From: Sphingomonas sp. Leaf407 | Lineage (GTDB): Bacteria > Pseudomonadota > Alphaproteobacteria > Sphingomonadales > Sphingomonadaceae | Direction of reading: 5' to 3' | Assembly: GCF_001425385.1 (NCBI RefSeq) | Contig: NZ_LMQO01000003.1 | Location: 434,001 to 498,000 of the forward strand | Length of the DNA stretch: 64,000 bases | Shown: positions 36,863 through 46,340 of the stretch, piece after piece | Position numbering within the stretch: the stretch's first letter is position 1 | How the letters are laid out: each line of letters starts with the position of its first letter | Notes under the pieces: model-generated | Database searches by the model: none | What the model saw: the letters and a program-made list of their open reading frames with translations, nothing else | Told to the model about the DNA's origin: nothing | Made by a program: the position numbers and the translations under genes

Positions 36863-37962
36863 CAGCGCGGCTGCGCGTTCAAGAAGGCGGCGACGTCGCC
36901 GAGGTCGACGCTGCGGTCGAGATAGGTCGCTCCGATGCCGCGCACGAGCAGGAACGGCAGCGTGCCGCCCTCGCGCTTCTTGTCGTGGAGCATATGGCCG
37001 ACCAGCGTCTCGCCCGAGGCGGATATGCCGGTGGCGGCAAGCCCGTCGGGCAGGCCGGCGGCGCGCAGATGCGCGGCGACCCGCGCGGCGTCTTCCGGCG
37101 GGCACAGGCCCTTGGCGGCGGAATAGGCGAAGGCCAGCGCCATGCCGGCCGCCACGCCCTCGCCGTGGAGCAGCGATCCGTCGTATCCGGCCTCCGCCTC
37201 CAGCGCATGGCCGAACGTATGGCCGAGGTTGAGCAGCGCGCGCCGCCCGCTCGTCTCGCGCTCGTCCTCGCCGACGATGCGTGCCTTGGCGGCGACCGAG
37301 CGGGCGATGGCGTGGGTGCGGGCGGCGGGTTCACCCGCCAGCAGCGCGGCGACGTTGGCTTCGCACCAGTCGAAGAAATCGGGATCGTCGATCAGCCCGT
37401 ATTTGACGACCTCGGCATAGCCGGCGCGGACCTCGCGGGGAGGCAGCGTGTCGAGCGTCTGCGGGTCGATCAGCACCAGCGCAGGCTGGTGGAACGCGCC
37501 AACCAGATTCTTGCCGGCGCGGGTGTTGATCCCGGTCTTGCCGCCGACAGACGAATCGACCTGTGCCAAGAGCGTCGTCGGCACCTGCACGAAGCCGCAG
37601 CCGCGTTTCAGGATCGCGGCGGCGAAGCCGACGAGATCGCCGATCACCCCGCCGCCCAGCGCGACGATATGGTCGCCGCGCTCGATACCCAGCGCGAGGA
37701 GCGAATCGAGCAGCCGTTCGAGCGTCGCCCAGCTTTTCGAGCCTTCGCCCGCCGCGATCGTGACCGCCTCGCTCGCCACGCCCGCCGCCGATAGCGAGTT
37801 GGTGAGCGTCGCGAGGTGGCCGGCGACATTGGCGTCGGCGACGATCACCATCCGCCGTCCGCGTGCGATGGGGGCCAGCCGTTCGCCGCTGCGCGCCAGC
37901 ACCCCGTCCTCGATCACGATGTCATAGCCGCGCTCGGCAAGGGCGACGGGGATGATGGTCAT
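36862..37962 (-). CDS. aroB: 3-dehydroquinate synthase
   Basis: Converts DAHP to 3-dehydroquinate, the second step of the shikimate pathway, using NAD+ and a metal ion. The 366-residue protein has the NAD-binding motif [11 protein letters not shown], the [19 protein letters not shown] block and the metal ligands in [13 protein letters not shown] and LHGEGVA. The start overlaps the aroK stop (ATGA), the classical aroK-aroB pair. Confidence 0.97.
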   Translation of the reverse strand: MTIIPVALAERGYDIVIEDGVLARSGERLAPIARGRRMVIVADANVAGHLATLTNSLSAAGVASEAVTIAAGEGSKSWATLERLLDSLLALGIERGDHIVALGGGVIGDLVGFAAAILKRGCGFVQVPTTLLAQVDSSVGGKTGINTRAGKNLVGAFHQPALVLIDPQTLDTLPPREVRAGYAEVVKYGLIDDPDFFDWCEANVAALLAGEPAARTHAIARSVAAKARIVGEDERETSGRRALLNLGHTFGHALEAEAGYDGSLLHGEGVAAGMALAFAYSAAKGLCPPEDAARVAAHLRAAGLPDGLAATGISASGETLVGHMLHDKKREGGTLPFLLVRGIGATYLDRSVDLGDVAAFLNAQPR

Positions 37963-38510
37963 TGGCCGATGGCTTTCAGGATGGCGGTGACGGTGGCGTC
38001 GTGCGGCGCATGCTGGCTGACGACATGGACGGGGGCGAGCGCATAGACCGGATTGCGCACGCGGGCGAGGTCGGTCAGCACCCGTTTGGGGTCCTTGCCG
38101 CGCAGCAGCGGGCGGGTGTCGCGGCGGCGGACGCGGTCGGCGAGTACGTCGGGCGACGCATCGAGCCAGATCGCCAGCGCCTGGTCGAGAATCAGGTCGC
38201 GCGTCTCCGCCTGCATGAACGCGCCGCCGCCGGTCGCGATCACCTTCGGGCGGCCGTCGATCAGCCGGGCGATGACCCGGCGTTCGCCGTCGCGGAAATG
38301 ATCCTCGCCGAAGCGCTGGAAGATTTCGGCGATGGTCATGCCGGCGGCATGTTCGATCTCGTTGTCGGCATCGACGAAATCCAGCTTCATCCGCTGCGCC
38401 AGACGGCGGCCGACGGTGGATTTGCCGACGCCCATCAGCCCGATCAGCACGATCGGCTTGCCGCTCCAGCGGGGCGGCACGGGGGGGCGGGGGTCTTGGG
38501 TTTGCAGCAT
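37959..38510 (-). CDS. aroK: Shikimate kinase
   Basis: Phosphorylates shikimate with ATP. The 183-residue P-loop kinase has GLMGVGKSTVGRRLA near residue 24, DADNEIE for shikimate binding, and the GGGAF motif. The N-terminal 18 residues (MLQTQDPRPPVPPRWSGK) extend beyond the E. coli enzyme. The open frame continues far upstream, but the divergent small gene starts 89 bases away, so ATG 38510 is taken as the start. Confidence 0.95.
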   Translation of the reverse strand: MLQTQDPRPPVPPRWSGKPIVLIGLMGVGKSTVGRRLAQRMKLDFVDADNEIEHAAGMTIAEIFQRFGEDHFRDGERRVIARLIDGRPKVIATGGGAFMQAETRDLILDQALAIWLDASPDVLADRVRRRDTRPLLRGKDPKRVLTDLARVRNPVYALAPVHVVSQHAPHDATVTAILKAIGQ

Positions 38511-38598
38511 TGCGCCGGGGGCTATACAGCCGCCCCGCCGATCGGGCAAAAGGCGCGTCGTCGCAACCCACCCCCTTTGTTTCGGGACGATCTGATCC

Positions 38599-38736
38599 AT
38601 GTCGCGTTCGCTTCTAGTGCTTCTCGTCGTCCTTGTCGCCCTGATCGGCGGCATGTTCCTGTTGGCGGGGCGGTCGACCGAGCAGCAGCCGGTGCAGGTC
38701 GAAAAGGCGGTTGCGCTTGAAAATCTCGCCAACTGA
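38599..38736 (+). CDS. Small single-helix membrane protein, 45 aa
   Basis: A short gene, MSRSLLVLLVVLVALIGGMF and 25 further residues ending VALENLAN. Residues 5-23 form one strong membrane helix or uncleaved signal anchor, followed by a short polar tail. It lies between divergent aroK and the 606-residue gene, whose TTG start lies 26 bases inside it. Its coding nature is supported by position, the strong helix and the conserved overlap; the function is unknown. Confidence 0.7.
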   Translation: MSRSLLVLLVVLVALIGGMFLLAGRSTEQQPVQVEKAVALENLAN

Positions 38737-40531
38737 TCGCTGGCGCATCGCCGCCGGCCTGACGATCGCCCTGGTCGCGGGCGTGCCGGCGATCGGGCAG
38801 GACGTGCCCGAATCGCTGTTGCCGCCGGGCTTCGGTGACAGCCCTGCGCCGACTCCCGCCCCCACGCCGACCCCGCGGCCCAGCGCGTCGGCAGCGCCGG
38901 GCGGGCAGAGCTTCGCGCCGCCCGCGCCGATCGTCCAGCCGTTGCCCGGCACGATCGGCCTGCCGGTGCCCGGCGCGACTCCTGCCGCGACGCCGATGCC
39001 GACCCCGGTCGATGCGCAGGCGCTGCGCGAATATGAACTGCCCGACTATGCCCGCCGCTCGACCGCCGAGATCGGCATCGCCGGCGAAGCGGGTGCGGCG
39101 TTCGGGGCGAATGCGTTCGGCGATGCCGGCGGGCCGTGGCTGCAGGCGCTGATGCGGCGGCTCGACGCGCCGGTCGCCTCGCGCTGGCTGTCGATCGCGC
39201 TGCGCCGCGCGCTGGTCGCGAACGTCGCGACCCCGGGCGGCGTGAACGGCGCGGATTTCGCCGCCGAGCGCGCATGGCTGCTGCTGCGCATGGGCGAGGC
39301 ACCCGCCGCCCGCGCGATGGTGCAGGCGGTCGACATCGAGAATTATACGCCCAAGCTGTACCAGATCGCGTTGCAGGCGATGCTGGCGACAGGCGATCCG
39401 GGCGGGCTGTGCCCGCTGGTCGACGGTGGGCTTGCCAGTTCGAACGAGCGCGGCTGGCGGCTGGCGAACGCGATGTGCCTCGGCCTGTCGGGCGAACCGC
39501 GCCAGGCGGGGCGGATCGTCGATCAGGCGAAGCGACAGGCGCCGGGCGGCGGCGCGATCGACGTGGCGCTGGCCGAAAAGATCGTCGGCGCCGGCGCGCA
39601 GGGCCGCCGCGCGGTGACGATCGAATGGGACGGCGTCGATCGCCTCAGCGCATGGCGCTATGGCCTCGCCGCCGCCAGCGCGACCGAGGTGCCGGGATCG
39701 CTCTATGCCACGGTCGGCCCGCAGGTCCGCTACTGGCATGCGACCGCGCCGCAATATGCGGCGGGCGCGCGGCTTGCCGATGCCGATCTGGCGGCGGCGC
39801 AGGGCGTGTTGTCGAGCGGGGCGCTGGTCGATCTCTATGCGCAGCTCGGCACCGATGAGGATGCGACGAGCACCCAGACCGCGCTGTCGAGCGACCTGCG
39901 CACCGCCTTTACCGGCAGCGATGCCGACCGGCTGGCGATGCTCAAGCAGTTCTGGGCGGTCGAGGGCAGCGGCCCGCTGGGGTTCGCGCGGCGGGTGCTG
40001 ACCGCGCGCGCGGCGGCGATGATCGCCCCGGTCGCGGCGCATGTCGCCGATGCCGATGCGCTGATCGCGTCGATGCTGACCGCCGGGCTCGACCTGCCGG
40101 CGATGCGCTGGGCGGGGGTGGTCGCGCCCGCCAGCGATGGCTGGGCGATGCTGGCGCTGGCCGATCCGGTCGGGCGGATGGTGCAGCCGGGCGCGGTGTC
40201 GGACTATGCCGGGAGCAACGAGCGCAAGGGGCAATTGCTGTTCGCCGGGCTGGCGGGCCTCGGTCGGTTGCCGCAGGGTGAGGTGCGGGGGCTGGCCAGC
40301 GACCTTGGCGTCGCGATCGGCGCGCGCAATCCGTGGACCGATGCGATCGATCGCGCCGGGGTGAACGGGGAAGCCGGAACCGTGCTGCTGCTCGCGGCGG
40401 TCGGCATGCAGACCCGCGACTGGCGCGGGGTGGGGCCGGAGACGCTGTTCCACATCGTCGCCGCGCTGCGCGCCGCCGGCCGCGAGGGCGAAGCGCGGAT
40501 GATCGCGGCCGAAGCGATCGCGCGGGGGTGA
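38711..40531 (+). CDS. Exported helical-repeat-like protein of unknown function
   Basis: A 606-residue protein starting with TTG (MRLKISPTDRWRIAAG), overlapping the small gene by 26 bases. A signal peptide or anchor spans about residues 11-30, followed by a Pro/Ala/Thr-rich linker (40-100) with PTPAPTPTPRP-like repeats. From about residue 110 the sequence is almost entirely Ala-rich helices, similar in feel to Sel1 or TPR arrays but without a clear repeat. Its conserved place before xerD in sphingomonads suggests an envelope role; I cannot assign one. Confidence 0.75.
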   Translation: MRLKISPTDRWRIAAGLTIALVAGVPAIGQDVPESLLPPGFGDSPAPTPAPTPTPRPSASAAPGGQSFAPPAPIVQPLPGTIGLPVPGATPAATPMPTPVDAQALREYELPDYARRSTAEIGIAGEAGAAFGANAFGDAGGPWLQALMRRLDAPVASRWLSIALRRALVANVATPGGVNGADFAAERAWLLLRMGEAPAARAMVQAVDIENYTPKLYQIALQAMLATGDPGGLCPLVDGGLASSNERGWRLANAMCLGLSGEPRQAGRIVDQAKRQAPGGGAIDVALAEKIVGAGAQGRRAVTIEWDGVDRLSAWRYGLAAASATEVPGSLYATVGPQVRYWHATAPQYAAGARLADADLAAAQGVLSSGALVDLYAQLGTDEDATSTQTALSSDLRTAFTGSDADRLAMLKQFWAVEGSGPLGFARRVLTARAAAMIAPVAAHVADADALIASMLTAGLDLPAMRWAGVVAPASDGWAMLALADPVGRMVQPGAVSDYAGSNERKGQLLFAGLAGLGRLPQGEVRGLASDLGVAIGARNPWTDAIDRAGVNGEAGTVLLLAAVGMQTRDWRGVGPETLFHIVAALRAAGREGEARMIAAEAIARG

Positions 40532-40551
40532 GCGGAGCGATCCGGTACTCC

Positions 40552-40666
40552 CGTCGTCACCCCGGACCTGTTCCGGGGTCCACCCATCGGCAGGTGTTGC
40601 CGCTTGTGGATCGAGCGTTACCGCTCACGGCACGGTGGACCCCGGAACAAGTCCGGGGTGACGACG
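40552..40666. repeat. Inverted repeat, family C copy 2
   Basis: CGTCGTCACCCCGGACCTGT on the left and the matching inverted sequence ending GTCCGGGGTGACGACG on the right share their core with the element at 3899-3986. It fills the gap between the 606-residue gene and xerD, both on the plus strand. Confidence 0.8.
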
Positions 40667-40685
40667 GTGTTCGGGGCGGCGGCTT

Positions 40686-41585
40686 GTGACCACCGACCGC
40701 ATCCTGATCGACCGGTTCCTCGAAATGATGACGGCCGAGGCCGGCGCGGCGCGCAACACGATCGCCGCCTATCGCACCGACCTGACGCTCGCCTCCGACA
40801 CGTTGAACGGCCGGCTGGGCGAGGCCGATGCGGCGGCGATCGGGCGGGTGGCGGACGAATGGCATACCCTCGCCAAGTCGACGGTCGCGCGCAAGAGCGC
40901 GGCGCTGCGCCGGTTCTTTGCCTTCCTGCTCGACGATGGCCTGCGCGCCGACGATCCGGGCGAGGCATTGCCCCGGCCCGGCGCGCATCGTGCGTTGCCG
41001 CGCACCTTGTCGACCGGCGATATAGACGCGATGTTCGCCGCGATCGCCGACCGGATCGCGCGCGTGCCGCCCGACCGCAACGACCTGCGCCTGTCCGCGC
41101 TGTTCGAGCTGCTCTATGGATCGGGGCTGCGCGCGACCGAGCTGGTGTCGTTGCCGCGCGGCGGGATCGCCAGCGATCGGCCCTATCTGATCCTGAAGGG
41201 CAAGGGCGGGCGCGAGCGGATGGTGCCGCTGTCCGACCGCGCGCGCGCCGCCGTGGTGCGCTGGCGCGCGAATGTTCCCGCCGACAGCGCGTGGCTGTTC
41301 CCCTCGGGCAAGGGGCATCTGACGCGGGTGCGGCTGTACCAGATCGTCCGCGCGCTGGCCGGCGAGGCGGGCATCGCGCCCGACCGGATCAGCCCGCACG
41401 TCCTGCGCCATGCCTTTGCCACCCATCTGCTGGAGGGGGGCGCGGACCTGCGCGCGTTACAGGCGATGCTGGGCCATGCCGACATCGCCACGACCGAGAT
41501 CTACACCCATGTCGACACGTCGCGGCTGGTGCGGCTGGTCAACGAACGCCACCCGCTGATTGACGAAGGGCGGGTGCGGCCATAG
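40686..41585 (+). CDS. xerD: Site-specific tyrosine recombinase XerD
   Basis: Resolves chromosome dimers at dif together with XerC and FtsK. The 299-residue protein has the N-terminal SAM-like domain and all catalytic residues: Arg149 in GSGLRATEL, Lys173 in LKGKGGRER, His238 and Arg241 in [11 protein letters not shown], His264 in LGHADIATT, and the nucleophile Tyr273 in IYTHV. Length and position next to accA mark it as the housekeeping enzyme rather than a phage integrase. The start is GTG. Confidence 0.94.
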   Translation: MTTDRILIDRFLEMMTAEAGAARNTIAAYRTDLTLASDTLNGRLGEADAAAIGRVADEWHTLAKSTVARKSAALRRFFAFLLDDGLRADDPGEALPRPGAHRALPRTLSTGDIDAMFAAIADRIARVPPDRNDLRLSALFELLYGSGLRATELVSLPRGGIASDRPYLILKGKGGRERMVPLSDRARAAVVRWRANVPADSAWLFPSGKGHLTRVRLYQIVRALAGEAGIAPDRISPHVLRHAFATHLLEGGADLRALQAMLGHADIATTEIYTHVDTSRLVRLVNERHPLIDEGRVRP

Positions 41586-41596
41586 GGCGCGGGACC

Positions 41597-42544
41597 ATGG
41601 CCACCTTTCTCGACTTCGAAAAACCCATCGCCGAACTGCAGGCGCGGATCGACGAACTGCGCGATACCGCCGCCGATGGCGCGGTCGATATTGCCGCCGA
41701 GATCGGCCGGTTGCAGACCAAGTCCGACCGGCTGCTGCGCGAGACCTATGCCCGGCTGACCCCGTGGCAGAAGACGCAGGTCGCGCGCCACCCCGAACGG
41801 CCGCACTTCAAACATTATGTCGCCGCGCTGGTCGAGGATTTCATGGAGCTGGGCGGCGACCGCGCCTTTGCCGACGACAGCGCGATCCTGGGCGGGATCG
41901 GCCGGTTGCGCGGGCGCCGGGTGATGGTGATCGGCCATGAGAAGGGCGACGATACCGCGTCGCGGCTGCGCCACAATTTCGGCATGGGCAAGCCCGAGGG
42001 CTATCGCAAGGCGATCCGGCTGATGCAGATCGCCGACCGCTTCGGCCTGCCGGTGGTGACATTGGTCGACACGTCGGGCGCGTTCCCCGGCATCCAGGCC
42101 GAGGAGCGCGGCCAGGCCGAGGCGATCGCGCGCTCCACGGAAGCGGCGCTGAACCTCGGCGTGCCGATGGTGTCGGCGATTCTGGGCGAGGGGGGCTCGG
42201 GTGGCGCGATCGCGCTGGCGGCGGGCAACCGGGTGCTGATGATGGAGCACGCGGTCTATTCGGTGATCTCGCCCGAGGGGTGCGCGTCGATCCTGTGGCG
42301 CACCGCCGACAAGGCGCCCGAGGCGGCCGAGGCGATGCGGGTGACGGCGCAGGACCTCAAGGCACTGGGCGTGATCGACACGATCGTCACCGAACCGCTG
42401 GGCGCGGCGCACCGCGATCCGGCGGCGGCCATCGCCGCGCTGGGCGATGCGATCGAGGGGGTGCTGACCACGCTGGTGGGGCAGGACGCGGCGAGCCTGC
42501 GGGCGGCGCGGCGGCAGAAGTTCCTGGCGATGGGGCGGCTGTAA
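41597..42544 (+). CDS. accA: Acetyl-CoA carboxylase carboxyltransferase subunit alpha
   Basis: With AccD it transfers the carboxyl group from biotin to acetyl-CoA, making malonyl-CoA for the fatty-acid genes. The 315-residue protein has the crotonase-like fold with [20 protein letters not shown] (as [11 protein letters not shown]), the oxyanion region [12 protein letters not shown] and [15 protein letters not shown]. It begins 11 bases after the xerD stop and ends at a strong terminator. Confidence 0.97.
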   Translation: MATFLDFEKPIAELQARIDELRDTAADGAVDIAAEIGRLQTKSDRLLRETYARLTPWQKTQVARHPERPHFKHYVAALVEDFMELGGDRAFADDSAILGGIGRLRGRRVMVIGHEKGDDTASRLRHNFGMGKPEGYRKAIRLMQIADRFGLPVVTLVDTSGAFPGIQAEERGQAEAIARSTEAALNLGVPMVSAILGEGGSGGAIALAAGNRVLMMEHAVYSVISPEGCASILWRTADKAPEAAEAMRVTAQDLKALGVIDTIVTEPLGAAHRDPAAAIAALGDAIEGVLTTLVGQDAASLRAARRQKFLAMGRL

Positions 42545-42583
42545 CGTCGTCCGCCATCCCAAAACGGGGGCGTCGATACACGA

Positions 42584-42615
42584 ACGGGCGGCGGAACCAT
42601 CGTTCCGCCGCCCGT
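42584..42615. terminator. Bidirectional terminator between accA and the Flp pilin gene
   Basis: ACGGGCGGCGGAAC, loop CATC, GTTCCGCCGCCCGT is a perfect 14-bp stem between two convergent genes. CATC also forms the loop of the hairpin at 18153-18182. Confidence 0.85.
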
Positions 42616-42643
42616 CGCGTATAATCGATCCTTGGAACGATTA

Positions 42644-42820
42644 TCAGGTAGCCGGCGTGTTCTTCATGTTCGACGTCACGTTGTTGAAGGTCGACGTGAG
42701 CTGACCGCCCAGACCCTTCATCGCGGTGATGGCGGCAACGGCGATCAGCGCGGCGATCAGGCCGTACTCGATTGCGGTCGCGCCCTTGCTGTTCTTCACG
42801 AAATTACGAATCTGCTGCAT
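42644..42820 (-). CDS. Flp-type IVb pilin, first copy
   Basis: A 58-residue major pilin of the tight-adherence (Tad) type. The prepilin-peptidase site is the Gly13-Ala14 bond in NSKGATAIEYGLIA, followed by the conserved Glu-Tyr pair and a hydrophobic helix. The ATG at 42820 has GGAG 7 bases before it; the ATG at 42832 adds four residues and lacks a site. The assembly genes (cpa/tad) are not in the window. A second, divergent copy lies just upstream on the same strand. Confidence 0.93.
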   Translation of the reverse strand: MQQIRNFVKNSKGATAIEYGLIAALIAVAAITAMKGLGGQLTSTFNNVTSNMKNTPAT

Positions 42821-42951
42821 TCCGGTCTCCATGGTTCTGCGTGGTTCGACTTACCCGGCCGTTCGGATGATCCACCCGTTCAGCACCACCCTTGTACCGA
42901 TCCGCTGGTTGAGAAAGTTTTAAGACCGGGAACCCGACGCGATGCGCAATG

Positions 42952-43143
42952 TTATGGGCGCGGCCCGTTTTGGATCACTTTTTCGCTGACGTGCGCCCAC
43001 ATGTCGGTCGTGGTGCCGGCCAGCAGCTTCAGGCTGACGATCAGCACGACCACCACCAGCCCGAGAATCATGCCATATTCGATCGCGGTGCCGCCACGCC
43101 GGTCGCGCCATAGTTTGCGTGCGAAACGCAGGACCGATCGCAT
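42952..43143 (-). CDS. Flp-type IVb pilin-like protein, second copy
   Basis: A 63-residue protein with a basic leader (MRSVLRFARKLWRDRRG), the cleavage motif GGTAIEYGMI and one hydrophobic helix, then a longer polar C-terminus than the first copy. It may be a minor pilin or a pseudopilin. It lies 131 bases upstream of the first copy on the same strand; the gap holds a pyrimidine-rich stretch and presumably a promoter. Confidence 0.88.
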   Translation of the reverse strand: MRSVLRFARKLWRDRRGGTAIEYGMILGLVVVVLIVSLKLLAGTTTDMWAHVSEKVIQNGPRP

Positions 43144-43202
43144 ACAGCCACCCCTCCCCGGACTAGGTTCGCCCCGATTGATAACGATACGAGGTTAATG
43201 AA

Positions 43203-43601
43203 ATGTCGATGCTGTTCGTCACCGCCGCCGCCATGGTCGATCGCGACGGGCGCGTGCTGGTCCAGCAACGGCCGCCGGGCACGCACATGGCCGGGCTGTG
43301 GGAATTTCCCGGCGGCAAGGTGGAGCCGGGCGAAACGCCCGAAGCGGCGCTGGTGCGCGAATTGTACGAGGAACTGGGGATCGTGGTCGACCATAGCTGC
43401 CTCGCCCCCGCCGCCTTCGCCAGCGAACCGTTGGGCGAGCGGCATCTGCTGCTGCTGCTCTATGCGCTGCGCAAATGGACGGGCATTCCGCAAGCGCTTC
43501 AGGCGACGGCACTCAAATGGGTCCGCCCGGTCGAACTCCACGCACTGGCGATGCCACCCGCCGACCGCCCGCTGATCGCGCTGCTCGAAGCGTTGATCTG
43601 A
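43203..43601 (+). CDS. mutT: 8-oxo-dGTP diphosphatase MutT-like Nudix hydrolase
   Basis: Likely removes oxidised dGTP from the nucleotide pool. The 132-residue protein has a complete Nudix box from Gly38 to Ile60, with Glu44, Arg52, Glu53, Glu56 and Glu57 all in place. The N-terminus (FVTAAAMVDRDGRVLVQQRP) and length fit MutT and CTP pyrophosphohydrolases. It is divergent from the Flp pilin genes and convergent with the methyltransferase gene. Confidence 0.9.
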   Translation: MSMLFVTAAAMVDRDGRVLVQQRPPGTHMAGLWEFPGGKVEPGETPEAALVRELYEELGIVVDHSCLAPAAFASEPLGERHLLLLLYALRKWTGIPQALQATALKWVRPVELHALAMPPADRPLIALLEALI

Positions 43602-43635
43602 AACTCGCACTTTCGCGCGTTTTCAAATCAGCTTC

Positions 43636-44472
43636 TTACCCCTCCTTGCGTCCCAGCGCATCGGCGAGCGAGGCGGTGGCGCTGCCCCGGCGGGCGGGTT
43701 GCGGCTGGCTGGGGGCGGGGGCCCAGCCGGTCAGGTAGATCACTTCGAACGTCTCGGTCGTGCGGCCATCGGCGTCGGCCTGCGCCGCGAAGCTTTCGGC
43801 GGCGGCGGCGAGCGTGTCGCGCGCCAGCGGCGCCTGCCCGAGCAGGCTGGTCGCGCCCATGCCGCGCAGGTCGCCGATCAGCCGGCCGATCCCGGCATAG
43901 CGCACGCGCAGCACTTCCGAATCGGCGACCGGCAGCGCGAATCCGGCGCGCACCAGCAGATCGCCGGCCGATCGCAGGTCGATCTGCGGATGTACCCGCG
44001 CCGCCGGCCGTTCGCTCTCGGCAGTCAGCAGCGCGCGGCGCAGCGTGGCGAGCGTCGACCCGCCGGTGAAGGCGGCGAGGAACAGCCCATCGGGGCGCAG
44101 CGCGCGGCGAATCAAAGTCAGCGCGCCGGGCAGGTCGTTGACGCTGTCGAGCGTCCCCACCGATACCACCAGATCGAACGCGCCATCGGCGAACGGTAGC
44201 CGGTCCTCCTCCCCCTGCACGCCACCGGCGGCGCGGGCGAAGGCGAAGCCGGGATCGAAGCGCACGACCCGCGCCCCCGCCGGGGGGACGAATGCGGCAT
44301 CGGCACAACCGAGGTCGAGCACGTCGGCAAAGCTGCGGGTGACGGCGTCGAGCCGTTCGGCGACTCCCTCCAGCATGAAGCGATGCAGGAAATCGGCCCC
44401 GGCGAAGCCGGTGGCGGCACGGTCGCGGTGCGCGCGGCGGCGGCGGCGGGCGAAAAGATCGGGAACACTCAC
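43636..44472 (-). CDS. SAM-dependent methyltransferase-like protein (BioC/NDUFAF5 type)
   Basis: A 278-residue class I methyltransferase-fold protein starting with GTG (MSVPDLFARRRRRAHRDRAA). The SAM-binding motif is VLDLGCADAAFVPP, with post-motif LPFADGAFDLVVSVGTLDSVNDLPGAL (as FDLVVSVGTLDSVND). The overall layout resembles BioC and mitochondrial NDUFAF5, which hydroxylates an arginine of complex I, and alphaproteobacterial members may act in complex I assembly. The substrate is not shown by sequence. It is divergent from comF by 44 bases. Confidence 0.85.
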   Translation of the reverse strand: MSVPDLFARRRRRAHRDRAATGFAGADFLHRFMLEGVAERLDAVTRSFADVLDLGCADAAFVPPAGARVVRFDPGFAFARAAGGVQGEEDRLPFADGAFDLVVSVGTLDSVNDLPGALTLIRRALRPDGLFLAAFTGGSTLATLRRALLTAESERPAARVHPQIDLRSAGDLLVRAGFALPVADSEVLRVRYAGIGRLIGDLRGMGATSLLGQAPLARDTLAAAAESFAAQADADGRTTETFEVIYLTGWAPAPSQPQPARRGSATASLADALGRKEG

Positions 44473-44516
44473 GCCGCCGCTTGTGCCGGGCGCGACCGCC
44501 GCCGACAAGGGCGGGC

Positions 44517-45230
44517 ATGCGCCCCGCCGCCCTTCTTGCCGGACTCGCCGCACTGGCGCTGCCGCCGCGCTGTCCGGGGTGTGGCGTGGTGGTGGAGGCG
44601 GATCACCGCTTCTGCGCCGGTTGCTGGGCAGGCTTGCGGTTCCTCGGCGATCCGGCCTGCGCGCGCTGCGGCATTCCGTTCGCGGTGGCGGGGGAGGCGG
44701 TGTGCGATCCCTGCCGCCGCCGCCCGCCGGCGCATGGCGGGGTGCGCGCCGCCGTCGCCTATGGTCCGGTCGCGCGCGATGTGGCGTTGAAGCTCAAATA
44801 TGGCGGGCGGCTGGCGCTGGCCGACACGATGGCGCGGCTGATGCGGCGACAGGTGCCGGGCGACGTAACCCTGATCGTGCCGGTGCCGCTCCACCGGCGG
44901 CGGCTGTGGGTGCGCGGGTATAATCAGGCGGTGCTGATCGCCGATGCGCTGGCACGGACGACCGGCCTGCCGGTCGAGCGCCATGCGCTCACCCGTATCC
45001 GCGCCACGCCGCCGCTGCGCGCGATGGGCCGGTCGGCGCGGGCGAAGGCGGTCGCGGGGGCGTTCGCCTGTGGCGATCCGGCGCTATTCCGGGGGCAGGC
45101 GGTGCTGCTGGTCGACGATGTCCACACCAGCGGATCGACCACCGACGGCTGCGCGCGGGTGCTGCTGGCGGCCGGGGCGGCGTCGGTCCGGGTGCTGTGC
45201 TGGGCGCGGGTCGTGGGGACGGACGATTGA
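44517..45230 (+). CDS. comF: ComF family phosphoribosyltransferase-like protein
   Basis: A 237-residue protein with two N-terminal zinc-ribbon-like cysteine pairs (CPGC with CAGC, and CARC with CDPC) and a C-terminal PRTase fold with VLLVDDVHTSGST. ComF helps natural transformation in some bacteria by unwinding or binding incoming DNA, but in many it is of unclear function. Start ATG 44517 (MRPAALLAG) is chosen because the frame upstream overlaps the divergent promoter. grxC follows after 31 bases. Confidence 0.9.
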   Translation: MRPAALLAGLAALALPPRCPGCGVVVEADHRFCAGCWAGLRFLGDPACARCGIPFAVAGEAVCDPCRRRPPAHGGVRAAVAYGPVARDVALKLKYGGRLALADTMARLMRRQVPGDVTLIVPVPLHRRRLWVRGYNQAVLIADALARTTGLPVERHALTRIRATPPLRAMGRSARAKAVAGAFACGDPALFRGQAVLLVDDVHTSGSTTDGCARVLLAAGAASVRVLCWARVVGTDD

Positions 45231-45261
45231 CAAGGGGGCGCTCACGCCACACCTCCACCCC

Positions 45262-45519
45262 ATGGCTACCATTCTCATCTACACCAAGGCGTTCTGCCCA
45301 TACTGCGTCCGTGCCAAGCGGCTGCTCGACGAAAAGGGCGCGGCCTATGACGAGATCGACATCTCGATGGGCGGGGCCAAGCGGCAGGAGATGCTGGCGC
45401 GCAGCAACGGGCGGACCACCGTGCCGCAGATCTTCATCGGCGATACCCATGTCGGCGGGTCGGACGATCTGGCGGCGCTGGAGCGTGCCGGCAAGCTGGA
45501 CCCGCTGCTGGCATCGTGA
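45262..45519 (+). CDS. grxC: Glutaredoxin 3
   Basis: An 85-residue dithiol glutaredoxin that reduces disulfides and mixed glutathione disulfides. The active site CPYC is at residues 12-15, TVPQIF carries the cis-proline, and GGSDDL forms the glutathione-binding end. The stop overlaps the GTG start of the nitrilase gene. Together with comF, the nitrilase and DUF1178 it forms a conserved cluster. Confidence 0.96.
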   Translation: MATILIYTKAFCPYCVRAKRLLDEKGAAYDEIDISMGGAKRQEMLARSNGRTTVPQIFIGDTHVGGSDDLAALERAGKLDPLLAS

Positions 45520-46340
45520 AGCTCGCGCTGCTCCAGATGACGGCGGGGATCGATCCCGCCGCCAATGCCCAAGTGCTGGTCGATGCCGTCGAACGGGCGG
45601 CGGCGGGCGGGGCGGCGATGCTGTTCACTCCCGAGATGTCGGGGCTGGTCGACCGCGACCGCGACCGGGCGGCGGCCAATCTGTTTGCGCAAGACGACGA
45701 TCCGGTGCTGGCGGCGGTGCGCGAGGCGGCGGCGCGCGCCGGACTCTGGGTCCATCTCGGCTCGCTCGCGGTGCGGCGGGACGACGGGCGGCTCGCCAAT
45801 CGCGGCTATGTGATCGACGCTGCCGGCACCGTCCGCGCGACCTATGACAAGCTGCACCTGTTCGATGTGACGCTGCCGACCGGCGAGGCATGGCGCGAAT
45901 CGGCCAGTTACGCGCCGGGCGATGCCGCGCGGGTCGTCGCGACCCCGGTCGGGATGTTCGGCCTGTCGATCTGTTACGACCTGCGCTTTTCCGACCTGTT
46001 CCGCGCGATGGGCGATGCCGGGGCGCAGGTCCTGGCGGTGCCCGCCGCCTTCACCGTGCCGACCGGCCACGCCCACTGGCACGTTCTGCTGCGCGCCCGC
46101 GCGATCGAGGCTGGCGCGTTCGTCATCGCGGCGGCGCAGACCGGCCACCATGCCGATGGTCGCACCACCTATGGCCATTCGCTGGTCGTGGGACCGTGGG
46201 GCGAGGTGATGCTCGATATGGGGAGCGACGCCGGCATCGGCTTCGTCACGATCGATCCGGCGCAGGTGGCGGTGGCGCGCGCGCGCATTCCGGTCGCGCG
46301 CCACCGCCGGCCGATCCCGCCGGTCGAGGTGGTGGCGTGA
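45516..46340 (+). CDS. Carbon-nitrogen hydrolase (Nit1-like amidase)
   Basis: A 274-residue nitrilase-superfamily protein with the complete Glu-Lys-Cys triad: Glu40 in FTPEMSG, Lys112 in YDKLHLFD and Cys153 in SICYDLRF. The sequence pattern is closest to Nit1 and Nit2, which deaminate side products of glutathione or glutamine metabolism; placement after grxC is consistent with deaminated-glutathione repair, as inferred. It starts with GTG overlapping the grxC stop, and ends overlapping the DUF1178 start (GTGA both times). Confidence 0.92.
   Translation: MKLALLQMTAGIDPAANAQVLVDAVERAAAGGAAMLFTPEMSGLVDRDRDRAAANLFAQDDDPVLAAVREAAARAGLWVHLGSLAVRRDDGRLANRGYVIDAAGTVRATYDKLHLFDVTLPTGEAWRESASYAPGDAARVVATPVGMFGLSICYDLRFSDLFRAMGDAGAQVLAVPAAFTVPTGHAHWHVLLRARAIEAGAFVIAAAQTGHHADGRTTYGHSLVVGPWGEVMLDMGSDAGIGFVTIDPAQVAVARARIPVARHRRPIPPVEVVA

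Noticed and set aside
40686..41585. Tyrosine recombinase as a sign of a mobile element
   Set aside because: Length, catalytic motifs and the neighbouring accA mark it as housekeeping XerD; no att repeats or cargo genes are present.
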